The position numbers and the translations under genes were made by a program. Shown in pieces: positions 50,301-62,301 of a stretch of DNA of 64,000 nt. The notes beneath the pieces are model-generated. The model did no database searches. It saw nothing but the letters and a program-made list of their open reading frames with translations, and was not told the DNA's origin. Source of the stretch: Smittia aterrima. Lineage: Eukaryota; Arthropoda; Insecta; Diptera; Chironomidae. The stretch is taken from assembly GCA_033063855.1 (NCBI GenBank), contig CP093831.1, forward strand, positions 17,174,001 through 17,238,000, read 5' to 3'. How positions within the stretch are numbered: position 1 is the first letter of the stretch; every line of letters begins with the position of its first letter.

Positions 50301-51249
50301 TTTGCTCGCATGAACTTCAATTCCTCAAAGTCTAACGTGTGTGCGTCAAGTGACAAAATGATGTAACTCTGATACTCCTCCATCATTTTAACCTCGGCCG
50401 CCTGTCGTAGTAACTCAATTATTTTATTCGGATCGATGTCGAGAATGATGTGACTTTCGCCTGAAGATTGAATTTGCTTGAGTAGCGGGCGGTAATCAGA
50501 ACCCTCCTCCAGCTGCCTGTGAATTCATCAGACGAAAAGCGCAATCAATTATTGTGTCAAAAGTAAACGATAGGCGTAAACATAATTTATTCATCGAAGA
50601 GCTTGTGCTTGTCAAATTGATTAGCGCTAGAAAGCGTACCTAACAGTTATTGGTGAGCTTTGAGGATCATGAATTTGTAAAACGTCTTTAAGTCTCATCA
50701 ATCCATCATCATCCTCGTAGATAATTGTGTAAGTCTTCCATGTGTAATCGATCAACAGTTCGGCATATGCTCTTGAAAGGACTTCGGTATCTGGATAAAT
50801 GTTGAGCGTCATCTGATTTACCGTCTGTTGACCGCCCATCGGTTCCCTTTCCCAAAAAGCGGAAATGTGCGGTACATCAACCGCATCAGCAATCGATGAA
50901 ACGATTCCAGCTGTCTCTGATGTTCCCGGGCCGAAAATTGCCGCAACTCCGTCCGAAAGCAATTCACAAGCTGAAATTAATGTCCATCATTAACATTCCG
51001 AAACGTTGTCATAGATAAACTCTTGGACACATTCTAATCCAAATGAATGATCGAAGTTCAAAGTTTTCTCTATGACAGTTCGAACGCTATCACTCTAATC
51101 ACCAATCCTTTCGGCTTTAAAACTGTCCGATGTCGACACATGATGAATCAATGGAACTAGTGCAAAATTCCTCTCATGCATGTTGACGCGCTCGATTGAG
51201 TAGCGGAATGCAATTTCCGAATCATGATTATCCTCATGAAATATTCCGC
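41313..51249 (-). CDS. Kainate-type ionotropic glutamate receptor (KaiR-B), first exon not found
   Basis: Paralogue of KaiR-A, 912 residues without the signal-peptide exon. Twenty exons were placed, all phase-consistent: 51249-51103, 50970-50640, 50516-50251, 50194-50102, 49963-49833, 49539-49298, 48398-48277, 48216-48149, 46335-46251, 44865-44727, 44639-44564, 44510-44449, 44155-44130, 44067-43708, 43651-43618, 43552-43542, 42162-42070, 41951-41892, 41820-41711, 41594-41313. Ligand-site motifs are intact (LTITYERR, GGST, LMES), M3 is SYTANLAAFLTMERM and the pore loop is SIMGQGCDILPK, again glycine at the Q/R site. It is far more intron-rich than KaiR-A and includes exons of 26 and 11 bases. 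The C-terminal tail shares a serine/arginine-rich block with KaiR-A (PRSVKSRSR here, PRSLKSRSR there). A possible first exon is at 53521-53425; if so, Ppt1 is nested in intron 1. Confidence 0.88.
45320..45337. repeat. (GGAT)n microsatellite
   Basis: Four GGAT units in a row inside a 1.4-kb intron of KaiR-B. Confidence 0.8.
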
Positions 51250-51375
51250 CTAGAAAAAAAAGTGAAATTATTTATGCTTGTGTGCGAATTTTAACTTTCG
51301 TTTAATTGATAATGAAAAATATTAATTTTGACTCTTCTTTCTAATCAGTGCAGTTGAGTTCTTCAAATTGTGAGA

Positions 51376-52362
51376 ATGTCAATTTTTATTTTCGTATTTT
51401 TGAATATTATCGTTCAAGGTGTGTTTAGCTTGAGTACACCAATTGTTCTTTGGCATGGATTTGGGACAGATCACTTGGGAAGCATTAAACAGATTATTAA
51501 CGACAATTTTGACGGGAAAATTTACATTAAATCCATTCATATTGTTGAAAGTGCGATAAGAGACTTCGAAAGTGGAATTTTCACTCATCCAAATGATCAG
51601 ATTGCTGAAGTTTGTCTTCAGATTAAAGAAGATGAGGAACTGAGCAATGGATTTCACGCAATTGGTTTCAGTCAAGGCGCACAATTTCTGTGAGTTGTGC
51701 TGAAAACAAAGTTGAATTATCAAGAAAAAATGATTTTGTTTTTAGTCGTGGCTTGGTTCAGCGATGCCCTTACGCAAAGGTCATCAACCTCATCTCACTA
51801 GGCGGTCAACACCAAGGCGTGTTTGGAGTTCCCGCCTGCCAAGTGTCAAGCCACATAATCTGTAAGTTCTATCGGTCGACATTGAACTTTTTCGCTTACA
51901 CGAAGTGGGCGCAGAGAAATATCGCACAAGCAAGTTACTGGCACGATCCGTACAACGAAAAAGTTTATCGAGAGAAAAGTTCATTTCTAGCGGATATCAA
52001 CAACGAGAGGACAATCAACCGCGATTATATTCGCCGTCTGCAGAGCTTGAAAAACTTTGTGATGGTGAAGTTTCTACGCGATACGATTGTCGAGCCAATT
52101 GAATCTTCCTGGTTTGGATTCTTTAAGCCTGGCTCGACTGAAATCATTGAATCTTTGCAAAAGAGTGACTTATTCGTTCAAGACAAATTGGGTTTACAAC
52201 AAATGAAGAAGGAGGGAAAATTAGTTTTCATTGAGGTGAGTTATTACGAGAAGTTCAATGGAAGATTATAAAGACATTAATTTTCATTAGGTTGATGGAG
52301 AACATGTTTCATTTGACGATGACTGGTTCATCAAGGAGATCATTCCTTTTCTTAGAAAGTAA
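51376..52362 (+). CDS. Ppt1: Palmitoyl-protein thioesterase 1
   Basis: Lysosomal hydrolase that removes palmitate from cysteine in proteins (the enzyme lost in CLN1 neuronal ceroid lipofuscinosis). Three exons (51376-51689, 51746-52235, 52291-52362) give 291 residues. An N-terminal hydrophobic signal peptide is followed by IVLWHGFG. The nucleophile serine lies in GFSQGAQF, the aspartate in FLRDTIVEP and the histidine in GEHVSF; INLISLGGQHQGVFG and YWHDP are strong family strings. The loop after WHGFG reads TDHLGSIKQ and lacks the paired cysteines usual after WHGMGDSC, so a disulfide may be missing. An AATAAA sits at 52403-52408. It lies on the opposite strand between the divergent receptor genes KaiR-B and KaiR-C. 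The start ATG is the first after an AT-rich leader. Confidence 0.92.
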
Positions 52363-54928
52363 ATTACATGCCAGATGAACATCAAAGTTGAAATTTGCTT
52401 TCAATAAAGAGAGTTTGATTAAATCAACGAATCCTAAGTTGTCAATGAAGCAAAAAGTTTCCTGAGAGAACTTTTTTTCTATTCATTACGAGAATCATTG
52501 AGACCGACACAAATCTAACCACACATTTGTTCGCTTCCCAATGGAGTGAAACTTTAACAAAAGGCGCTCATTGAATGATCACCATGAGCTCTCTTCCTAA
52601 CGAATGACTACGGAACAATTCAATTTGTTATAAGGAATTATGTGAAAAAGCATTGAAAAACTAGTGCAACGAGACGACTAACTTAAATGTGGAATCATGA
52701 AATGTAATTGAATGGACGAAGAAGGAAAAGTTTCATGGAAATGGAATAAGCGGAGTAAGTAGGGCAGAGCAACAATTGTAAAAAGAGATATGACCGAAGC
52801 TTTTTTTCATTTCCCATTGCAGTCAACTTTCATTTGCGTCGTAAGTTTTTTTTCCTCCAAGTTTAATCCAAGAATTTTCCTTTCGGAGAATGAAAGTTGG
52901 AGAAGTCAGAAAAATATCGATTTGTTTTGCTCTCAACTTAATTGAGTTGCATCTGGCGTAATTAAATTATTCACGATTCTCTTATTTTGCTGAAGGACTT
53001 TGCAACAAAATAAATTTTTGCTCTGAATGTTTTCGAATCTTGTTCGAGCTGAGAATTTACGAAAATGAATGGAAATTTATTTTAAAAACCTTTTTATATT
53101 CCTATCACTTTGAATGTCATTCAATTCCGTGATTGATCGATCACAACTGAATTTGAATGTGGGCTCTGCTGCGAGAATTTTCCGCGAAGTTGATTCAATC
53201 AAAGTGGTTTGAATCGAACTTTGAATTTTGTTTAATAATTACTTAAAACTAGGTCAGAGTAATAAGTTGTTCAACCTTTAAGTAAATTAACAAGGTTGGC
53301 TTGAAATATTTCCAATTTCACTAATTGGAGAACGTGAGACACTTCCCAGATTCTCATTAAAGATTTTTAATCTTAAAAGACAACAAGTTACGACAATGAA
53401 CGACAAACAGCGGGAAAAGCCAACCCAATCCAGTCGCAGCTTTAATTAACACGAAAAGCGACACTGAAAGCAAAAATACAAACAACAGCGAAAGCGAGTC
53501 TTTGAAACCTCGCTTTGGCATGCGATTTTGTATAAGAATCAAAATAATTTCTCGCTTCGGAAGATTCGTTTTCTTTCTCCTCTTTTTTCTTTAAAGAAGA
53601 AAATTGAATAGAATCGCGCTCTCGTTGCCGGTGAGAAAATCGCGATTGTCGCGAAATCTCATCTGAGAAATGTAAATTTTATGCAAAAGTTTTCTGTTCA
53701 CACACATTCGCTTCGTCGATTTAGTCACAACTTTAATATTTTTGTCACTCAAACATAAGCAAGGGAAATGTTTGCAGACGTGTCTCTGAGTCAATCCCTT
53801 CGCAACATAAATAGCACAATTTGCCTCTGCACAAATCGAGATTCATATTTTTCTATTCACTTTCCGACTTCGCACTTGGAATTGAATTTCCTACCCACGG
53901 GAATTTGACGCTTTCCTGCAATCAAAGCCAAATGAAAAATCGTTAGCAGCAGCTTCAACATTCTTTTTTTTATCAGCAATTGCAATTTGCAAATCGACTC
54001 AAATTTCTAAAAATCCCATCGTATTTCAAACTCGATCTGTACGAACACTGAGAGCAACTGACGAGGTTTCAACTAAAATTACTCGTCGATCTCAAAAATA
54101 AAATTATTTAATCAAGAGGCGAGTTTTTGCGAGTTGCACTTGTGTGCCGTCTCAAAATTGAATTCTCGTTCGCCCTTCCGCTTGCAGAATGATTTACATC
54201 TAAAAGCAATTGCCATGCTAAATCAACAAGCGTTTAAAGTTCGTAAGGTAATGGAATTTATTTAAATATTTCCTGATGAGAGTATTGCGATGGAAAATTC
54301 GATGGCAACGAAACTTTCTTAATTACGTTAGAGAGAGGTAGTTGAATATCAATTAGCAAGTTCAGCGAGCATAATCGAATGCTTGCGTGTGGTTTGAACA
54401 GCATTTGCATCAATAAATAAAATTTGCAATTCAATTGTAAGTTCAAGTGGAAATTTTCAACTCGCTTTTTCTTTGTAGTAAATATCGAACAAAGAAATAT
54501 TATTTCAAAATTAGTAAAATTCTTAACGTCCTGATAGCTTTTGAGTATTAAGAAAAATTCATCAACGGTTTTAACTTAACTTTTACGAGCTTTTTTAATA
54601 TGAAAGCTTCTCAATTATCCTGAAAGCTCAAGGAATATCCTAAAAGCTCACCGAATCTACTCCAAAATGAACGACAACATGCGCAGACCATCGACAACAC
54701 AAAAAATCTACAATTTTCTCTATAAACAACACAAGATAACGTTGCACTTCAGTTCCAATTCAGCATCCGACTAGAATTGTAGCCTAAAAAAGAGAACCGC
54801 GTACAGAGTTAAAAATCACAGTCTGAGAGTAAAATTTTCTCTGTTCACAAGGAGGAAAAAAAACTCCCTCAATCATTTCGCTTAAACTATGTGCTAGTGA
54901 CTGAAATCGAATTGAAAAGTGTAGGAAA
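52363..54928. other. Region between Ppt1 and KaiR-C
   Basis: Holds the Ppt1 3' end and the KaiR-C promoter. A candidate signal-peptide exon for KaiR-B lies on the minus strand at 53521-53425. No other gene is recognised. Confidence 0.4.
54721..54754 (+). promoter_or_regulatory. Putative TATA + Inr core promoter of KaiR-C
   Basis: TATAAA at 54721-54726 and TCAGTT at 54749-54754. With the initiator A (54751) as +1 the TATA box begins at -30, the expected spacing. The resulting 5' UTR would be about 178 bases before the ATG at 54929. Confidence 0.55.
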
Positions 54929-57900
54929 ATGTTGAGTAAAGTGTTTGTGATAGTTTTCTTCTGCTCAAAATTGGATTATACAACTTCGCTGCCCGATATA
55001 ATTCGAATAGGTGAAGATTTTTCCCTTTCAAGCAACAACAAAAAAAATATTAACGGAGAAGAAAATCCTTTTCACAGGGTGTCTCGAATGAGAAGATTTT
55101 TCTCGCACGAGCCATCGACTTAGTATTCGGTGTTGTTATTCTTTCCGCGCTTGATTGTTCGCAGAATTTTTAAAGCAAATAATTTTCCGATTTCTCATGT
55201 TTTTACTTGGACGCGCTTCTCATTGAAATCAAAACAAGTGAATGGCTTCTTATTCCTTCCGTTTTCGCATTTCGGCGCGAGGCAAAGTAATCTTCAATAT
55301 AAAATCATTTCGCACGAGAAATGGAATCTCGTTGAAAATTTAATTCGATCGCGGATGGGCGAATGATGTTTTTCTCGCTTTCTCGCAGCTTTTGCTATGG
55401 ATCTGAATGATTTGGAGTGGGCGCATAAAAACGTATCTGCCGGGATTATCAAATGTAAATAAACTCAATGCGATGTAGCGATAAAACGAAGAAGCTTTCG
55501 GCGAACACACGAAATGGCCGGAAAAAGGTTGAAAGTTTGATGAGAAAAGTTTCCAACTTTTATCGAACTAACTGTTTCGGACGATGAGAAATGATAGAGT
55601 CGACCGAGTTTTCTCGGAACGATATTAAATCAAAATCGAACTTCCTTGTAATCACATCAATCATTTCACGCCTGATGGAAAATTTGCTCTTCCGATTCGA
55701 CAAAGCAACATTTGACTCCATTGATATGTTACTTCCGACTTTGGCTGTGACTGTGAAAGATGAGATGAAGTTTCCTTCTGTTGAAGGTGTTGTGATGCTT
55801 TGCATGAACAATAACCTCAACTCCCTGTCGCTCTCTTTATTGCTGTTTGACTAGGAAGAATGACTGTCATTTAGTGAAAGAGAAAACGTGCTTTGTGGCT
55901 TTTCCCTTTCAGCACAGGCTTTAGGTGAAATGCCGAGTGCAATCGCTGTAAAATAAGCATGAGATCTCTAACACTTTATTGTTGAAGCTCGTGATTTATG
56001 AAGCTTCATTATATCAATTTCAAAGCCGCATTTCATTGAGCTCCTTCCAACAATGCGGCGAAAGACAAACTGTATTGAGTTCTTCTTTGCCGGAAACCGC
56101 TCCTGAACGTCGCCATATAGCGAATGTACTCGAAATTCTTGCAATTTTGAAGAATAAAGGAATTCTCTGCATTTTTCGTGTGGCGAAGTTTCTTTCAACC
56201 AAATTTTCTAGTGAAATCCTAGAGAATGAAATTACTTATTGAGCTGTTCGTTCTGTGCGGTTTGCTTATAAAGAAAGAAACTTCTCCTTTTGATAAAAGC
56301 TCTGAGATTGCAAGTTCTGAGCGAAACAGGAGAAAAAGAGGAAGAAAGAAATTAATCATATCAAATTTATGAGAAAGGAAAGTTTCAAAGAGTTTCGGGA
56401 CGCTGCGACTTCGAAAAAGAAGTCATTTTGTATTTTGAAGGCTAATAGAAGACGAACGATTGTTTGTCGTGCAGTTGTTTTTCGCTGATCTTTCATTTCC
56501 ATGACAATATTTGTTTCTTAGCTTCATTTCCGTGAGGACAAAGCAAAAGCACAAATCGACCATAAATTTCTTCTTTTCAACTTTCGTGTCGTGACCCGGC
56601 CCTCATCAAACAATATTAATGGCACTTTCAGTCTGACACTAAATTCATTGACGTCTCGTTCGACGAGTGAAAGGTTGAATCCTTACTCTGGACATTCTCG
56701 TCTTGACTCGACAAGAACACGAGTGAAGAATTCGAAAGGTCGGTTCGCTCACAAATAAAGAGCATCTCGACGAGAAATGCGATCATTAGGATTGTCGATT
56801 TATCATTCTTGACATTTCCCTCGAAGATGAAGAGAACATTTGAAAAGAAACAGCGAAAAAGGATTAAAATATTCATCCATTGAGTGAAATATTGTCAGGC
56901 AAGAGTTAGCAATTAAATTGAAGCAGAAAATGCAACCAAGTGATTATGCTTGCTCATTAAAACTTTTCACGCGAATGTATCTTTTGAAGAAAGTTTAATT
57001 ACAAAATCCTTTTCTCCAAGTGGTTCTCTTTCAATTAAGTGTGGTGGATGAAAGAAGATTCAGGTTGCAAGAGTCTCGTTCAGCATTAATCAATAAGCTA
57101 ATTAAATGCTTTCGCTAGACATTAATTTAACTAAAAAGATTTATAAGCGTCATCAGCTCGTTATGACAAGTTTCAACATAATTAACAAATGATTGTGATT
57201 TTAATGCAAAGCTTCAGATTTTTGCTGGTGAAATTATTTTAATGAACGATCCTTGTTTTCCCATTTTTGCATAATTTCAATTAAATCCTCATTAAACTTG
57301 CATGATATTCAACCGGAAAGCAATAATCATAATGCTCCCATCAGAGCTCTCAGCAGCTCCTGAACGTATCACTAGATCAATTATCAGTCTCCAAATGATT
57401 CATAACTTAATTATCGAAGTGCTCACCTCGGTCATCAACAGCAATTTCGGCTGTCACCAACAAATTAAATGCTAATGCAAACAGAAGGATTGTTATGAGC
57501 TCAATGCTCTGCCTCTCTCCAGATGGAGTAAACAAAGCCATTGAAAGATCATATAATCTCTCATTAATTAATCGAAATCATCGGCATTAATATTATTCCC
57601 GGCAATAATTCAAGAACTGAATCAATATTTTCATCATAATCAATTTTCTGTTATCCTCAGTTGGAACAACAATAGTTAGTTAAATCTGCTTGAGGGAGGA
57701 AGAAGAAGAAGAAAAAAACTTAGTCGCTGACCTAAATAAAGGCTTTTTATGCGAACCATTAACTCAGCGAATCCATCAAGAGAAAACAAGAGCTTTGAAT
57801 AAAAAGAAAACTTGTTCAACTTCAAATCAAACAAACGTTGAAACTTTTTTTTTTGTCTCAAAAACTGAATCAGTTGATGGAGATTTAATGTTGAATCGTG

Positions 57901-60900
57901 TTTGATTTAGAAAGGGCAGAAAAGTTTCTCGAAAGCTTCGTATGAATCAAATCTCTTCTCTAATGGACCGTACAAGGGCAGAAAATTCTCCGAATGCGTC
58001 GAGTTTCGTTCGCTCAACGAACTCCGTATCAGAGAGGAAAAAAAATCTCCAGCTCGGGGAGCTTTCCATGAATCAATTTCTCCCTCCGCATACTTTAGCA
58101 TCGTATAACAACAACGTTCGAGATAAAACTAGCGGAATCTGAACAAACATCAATAGCAGGGAATAAATCGCCTCCTAAAAACAATATAGAAGGTTCTTCT
58201 CATCATCCTAATTTCAAGCGCACTTGAAGCTCTCTGCAAACATTTGCTGGCTCAACGAGACCGTGAAACATTCCGATAGGAAGTTTTGATAGCTTTGTTG
58301 TTCATTCTCTTCTAGAAATGCTTTTGAATTCAATCTCAAATCGCAAATGTCGAAGTTATGAATTCAATTCGTTGTTTGATTCTGAAAGCTCTTTGGAAAT
58401 TCATATTTTCTTCCAAACATTTTCAAAGTTAAGAAGCTCACAAGGGTGTAATTGCGCAATTTTTTTTAGTCATTTGAAAGACAAATTTCTCCAAAATTGT
58501 TTTGCTCTTCTTCGTTTCTAGGCGGTTTGTTCTCTCCGTTGCCAAATGATAATGACCACCAGACGACAGATCCACAGGAAGTTGCGTTCCGATATGCGGT
58601 CGATAAGATTAATGCCGACAATAAGATTCTGCCGCGTTCAAAGCTTCACGCAGAAATCGAGCGAATAATGCCACAGGACAGCTTCCACGCATCAAAACGG
58701 GTCTGTCATTTGATGAAGACTGGCGTAGCGGCAATTTTCGGACCGCAATCATCCCACACAGCATCGCATGTTCAAAGCATTTGTGATACAATGGAGGTGA
58801 GTAAAGCTTAATTTTTATAAAAAGAAATTAACGAAAGATAAATAAAACTTGAAGTGCGGTCGTCGAGTTTTAACATTCGCGAGGAGACGAGAAAGAGGAA
58901 GCACTCGAAAAAAGCTTTTGTCGCATCATAAATCCCGCGAGAATTCGAAATTTATCTTTTCCTCTTTCGTGATCCGGAATGAGATGAAAAATTTCTATGC
59001 AAATAAAGTATGAACAAACGAGCTTGACTGCGGCTCATAAATGTGCTCAAGCAAAGTGTTCTTAAAGATTTTCTTTGTTGCTTCTCACGAGGTTTTTAAA
59101 GAATTTATTCGACACTTTAAGATCAACTCAAACTGTAGCGATACGTTAAACGATAACAAGAAACATTAAATTCATTCCAAGTTTTACTTTCAATTACAAA
59201 GGACTTGAGGTTTAAGCAGAATGTAAACAAAATCTCATGTGGAATAATTTATTACGTACAAGATAACAATACTCGGTTCATGTTGCCAGCTGAGGAAACT
59301 TTACTTAAGTAACATTTGTTTGCTTAAAGTTTTCTCGGTTTTTTTCATGTGACTCTCGAAAGCTTCACTTTGAAATTCTTTCAGCAATCTCGCGTTGGTG
59401 CAGTTTATTCAAGCAATACATCAAACATTTTAAAGCAAACAAAATCAAAAGCTTCTTCATAAAATAAAAAGAAAAAGAATTGACATTGTTGCAAGCTTGT
59501 GAAGGTTAAGAAGCGTGTTTTGGCTTCTCATTTTTCTTTTCACTTTCAAACGATCGAAAAATGATGATGAGTGAAGAGCACGAATGAAATTTGAGTTTAT
59601 TTTTTTGACAAATTGTCACGTTTGTTCGCATAGATTCCCCACTTGGAGACACGATGGGACTACAGGTTGAGACGTGAAAGCTGTTTGGTAAATCTTTACC
59701 CTCATCCTTCAACATTATCGAAGGCTTATGTCGATCTCGTCAATGCATGGAGGTGGAAGTCATTTACGATTATTTACGAGACGAACGAAGGTTTGGTTAG
59801 ATTGCAGGAGCTTTTGAAAGCTCATGGGCCATCAGAATTTCCGATAACCGTACGACAATTGAGTGACTCTGGAGATTACAGGTAATATGAAGAGCAGTGA
59901 CACAAAGCCTAAAGATTAACTTTTCCTTTCATTCTGACAGACCGCTCCTGAAACAAATCAAAAACTCAGCTGAGTCACGAATCGTTTTGGATTGCTCGAC
60001 TGAGAAGATTTATGAAGTTTTGAAGCAAGCGCAACAGATTGGAATGATGAGTGATTATCACAGTTACCTAATCACTTCACTAGACTTGCATACAGTCAAT
60101 CTCGAGCCTTTCCAATACGGCGGTACGAACATAACTGCTTTCCGACTTGTCGATCCTGATAACAATTTGGTTCGACAAACTGTGAAGAACTGGACTTCCT
60201 CAGACATAAAGACAACAAAGAAATCTCAAAGCTTTGGCCATGAAAATGCTTCTGTTATCAAGGCGGAGACGGCTCTGATGTACGACGCTGTTCACTTGTT
60301 TGCAAAGGCTCTTCACGATCTCGACTCCAGTCAACAGATTGACATTCATCCGTTGTCGTGCGACAATCAAGATACGTGGCCACATGGCTACAGTCTCATC
60401 AACTACATGAAGATTGTTGAAATGCGAGGACTCACAGATGTCATCAAGTTTGACCATCAAGGTTTCAGAACAGACTTCGTCTTGGACATCATTGAACTAT
60501 CGTCTAGTGGCCTTCGCAAATGTGGAACGTGGAATTCAACGCAAGGCGTTAACCTCACACGAACGTACACTGACCAACAAAAGGAAATAAAGGAAATCCT
60601 GGCGAACAAAACTCTCGTTGTGTCAACAATCCTGAGCGCGCCTTACTGTATGCGAAAGCAAAGTTACGAGAAGCTTTCTGGCAATGCGCAGTTTGAAGGT
60701 TACGCCATTGATTTGATTCAAGAAATATCTGAAATTCTCAAGTTTAATTACACAATTCGACTAGCACCAGATGGTCGCTATGGAGGCTATAACAGCGAAA
60801 CTCAGTGAGAGCAATCTGAAATTTTAATTTTTTCCCCCTTTCAATTTATTTATATCTCATCATCAGTGAATGGGATGGAATGATAAAAGAACTTTTAGAT

Positions 60901-62301
60901 CAACGAGCAGATGTTGCTATTGCCGACTTGACAATTACGTACAATCGTGAACAAGTGGTTGACTTCACTATGCCGTTCATGAATCTTGGAATCTCTGTTC
61001 TCTACCGAAAGCCGATTAAGCAGCCACCGAATCTTTTCTCGTTCCTCTCGCCACTCTCGCTCGACGTTTGGTGCTACATGGCGGTAAAATCTTTTTTATT
61101 ACGCAATATAACAGAATATTCATGAAACCATTTTCTCTCTCCACTCATAGACCGCTTATCTCGGCGTTTCCATTCTTCTCTTCATCCTAGCGAGGTAAAT
61201 TTACTTAACTTTTTCTTCCACAGCCTTCGATGATGTTTATTATGATAAAACATAACAAATGTGTTGTGCAACTTGCAATCGCGTTTAGGTTCACGCCATA
61301 CGAATGGCCGGCAACAGACCAGCCTGAGAAGACAGAAACTCAATTCACATTGCTGAATTGCTTGTGGTTTGCCATCGGTAAATAACAATTCTACTTTTTC
61401 CTCTCGAAACAACTTGTGAAATATTCAGAGTTGGCTGCCGAGCAAGCAAAAAGTTTGTCACTTCTAATTCTCTCTTTCTGTCTTCGATGTCGATTCACAT
61501 CGTTATCAGGATCGCTCATGCAACAAGGCTGTGATTTTCTCCCAAAGTAAGCTCACGTTGAATGAGATAAAAACGAAAAGCCTTCGACAATCCGTTTGAG
61601 CTTTCGTTGTTGTAGTTTTTGTGTGTTTTTGTGCGGGTAGAGATTGTGCTTTTAATATGTTCGCTCGTTGTTGTCTTTATTCCTCCTTAATCTTGTTTAC
61701 TCACAAGATGCGTTACAGAGAAAGGGAATACAAACTGATTAGCTGAGAACATTTTTAAAGGTTGCGGCAAGAAACGTGCTTTGCGGTAAGGTTGAGTAGT
61801 CTTAATGGATCATAATGATGATAGCGAAAAAATTCTCGTCGCTCAAAAAACTTTCGTCCTCGTGAAAAATTGTGAAAAAGAGTCAAAAACTTTAAACGAA
61901 AAACTCTAAGCACAGCAAGCCAAAGGTTTAAAGAGATTTGCGAAACATTTTATTCTTTAGGTTCTCGCCCTACGAATGGGAAATTCCGCATTCTTGTATT
62001 AAGGACTCAGAGGGGATTCTCATCAACGAGTTTACATTTTCAAACAGTTTTTGGTTCACAATTGGTGAGTAAACAAATTACTTTGTAATATCAAAGTTTA
62101 ACCTTTATTGCTCCACAAATTCATTCAATTATTCAACGCAATTTTCTTCTCTCTCTTAACAGGATCGCTAATGCAACAAGGCAAGTCAATTCAAAGTATC
62201 TTTTAATTAAATTCCTTTCGCAAGAAACTCATCTTAACAAAAAGCAAAATCTAATTTCTCTCATTTTCCGCTCTGTTTGCAGGATCCGATTTGAGTCCCA
62301 A
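54929..62301 (+). CDS. Kainate-type ionotropic glutamate receptor (KaiR-C), 3' end outside window
   Basis: Third receptor of the cluster, divergent from KaiR-B. Exons: 54929-55010 (signal peptide), 58522-58796, 59634-59881, 59941-60804, 60867-61083, 61151-61194, then a pore region in two versions, cassette a or cassette b. The first six exons encode about 576 residues: amino-terminal domain, S1 (GYAIDLIQEI, LTITYNREQVVDF with the ligand-binding arginine) and M1 (AYLGVSILLFILA). The pore loop is SLMQQGCDF or SLMQQGSDL, so glutamine occupies the Q/R site and the +4 aspartate is kept, unlike KaiR-A and -B. Exons for M3, S2 and M4 were searched for up to 64000 and not found, so they lie beyond the window. 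Intron 1 is 3.5 kb; no other gene is recognised in it. Confidence 0.88.
61289..61546 (+). other. KaiR-C pore cassette a (exons 7a and 8a)
   Basis: Exon 7a (61289-61377) encodes the M1-M2 linker, beginning RFTPYEWPATDQPEK, and the start of the pore helix LLNCLWFAIG. Exon 8a (61510-61546) completes SLMQQGCDFLPK. It enters in phase 2 and leaves in phase 2. Confidence 0.85.
61961..62301 (+). other. KaiR-C pore cassette b (exons 7b, 8b, 8c)
   Basis: Exon 7b (61961-62064) encodes a longer, different linker beginning RFSPYEWEIPHSCIKD and ending FSNSFWFTIG. Exon 8b is only 18 bases (62163-62180) and encodes SLMQQ; its donor is AAG/GCAAGT, a consensus GC donor. Exon 8c (62283-62301) completes GSDLSPK. 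Entry and exit phases equal those of cassette a, so either can join the same flanking exons. Confidence 0.82.
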
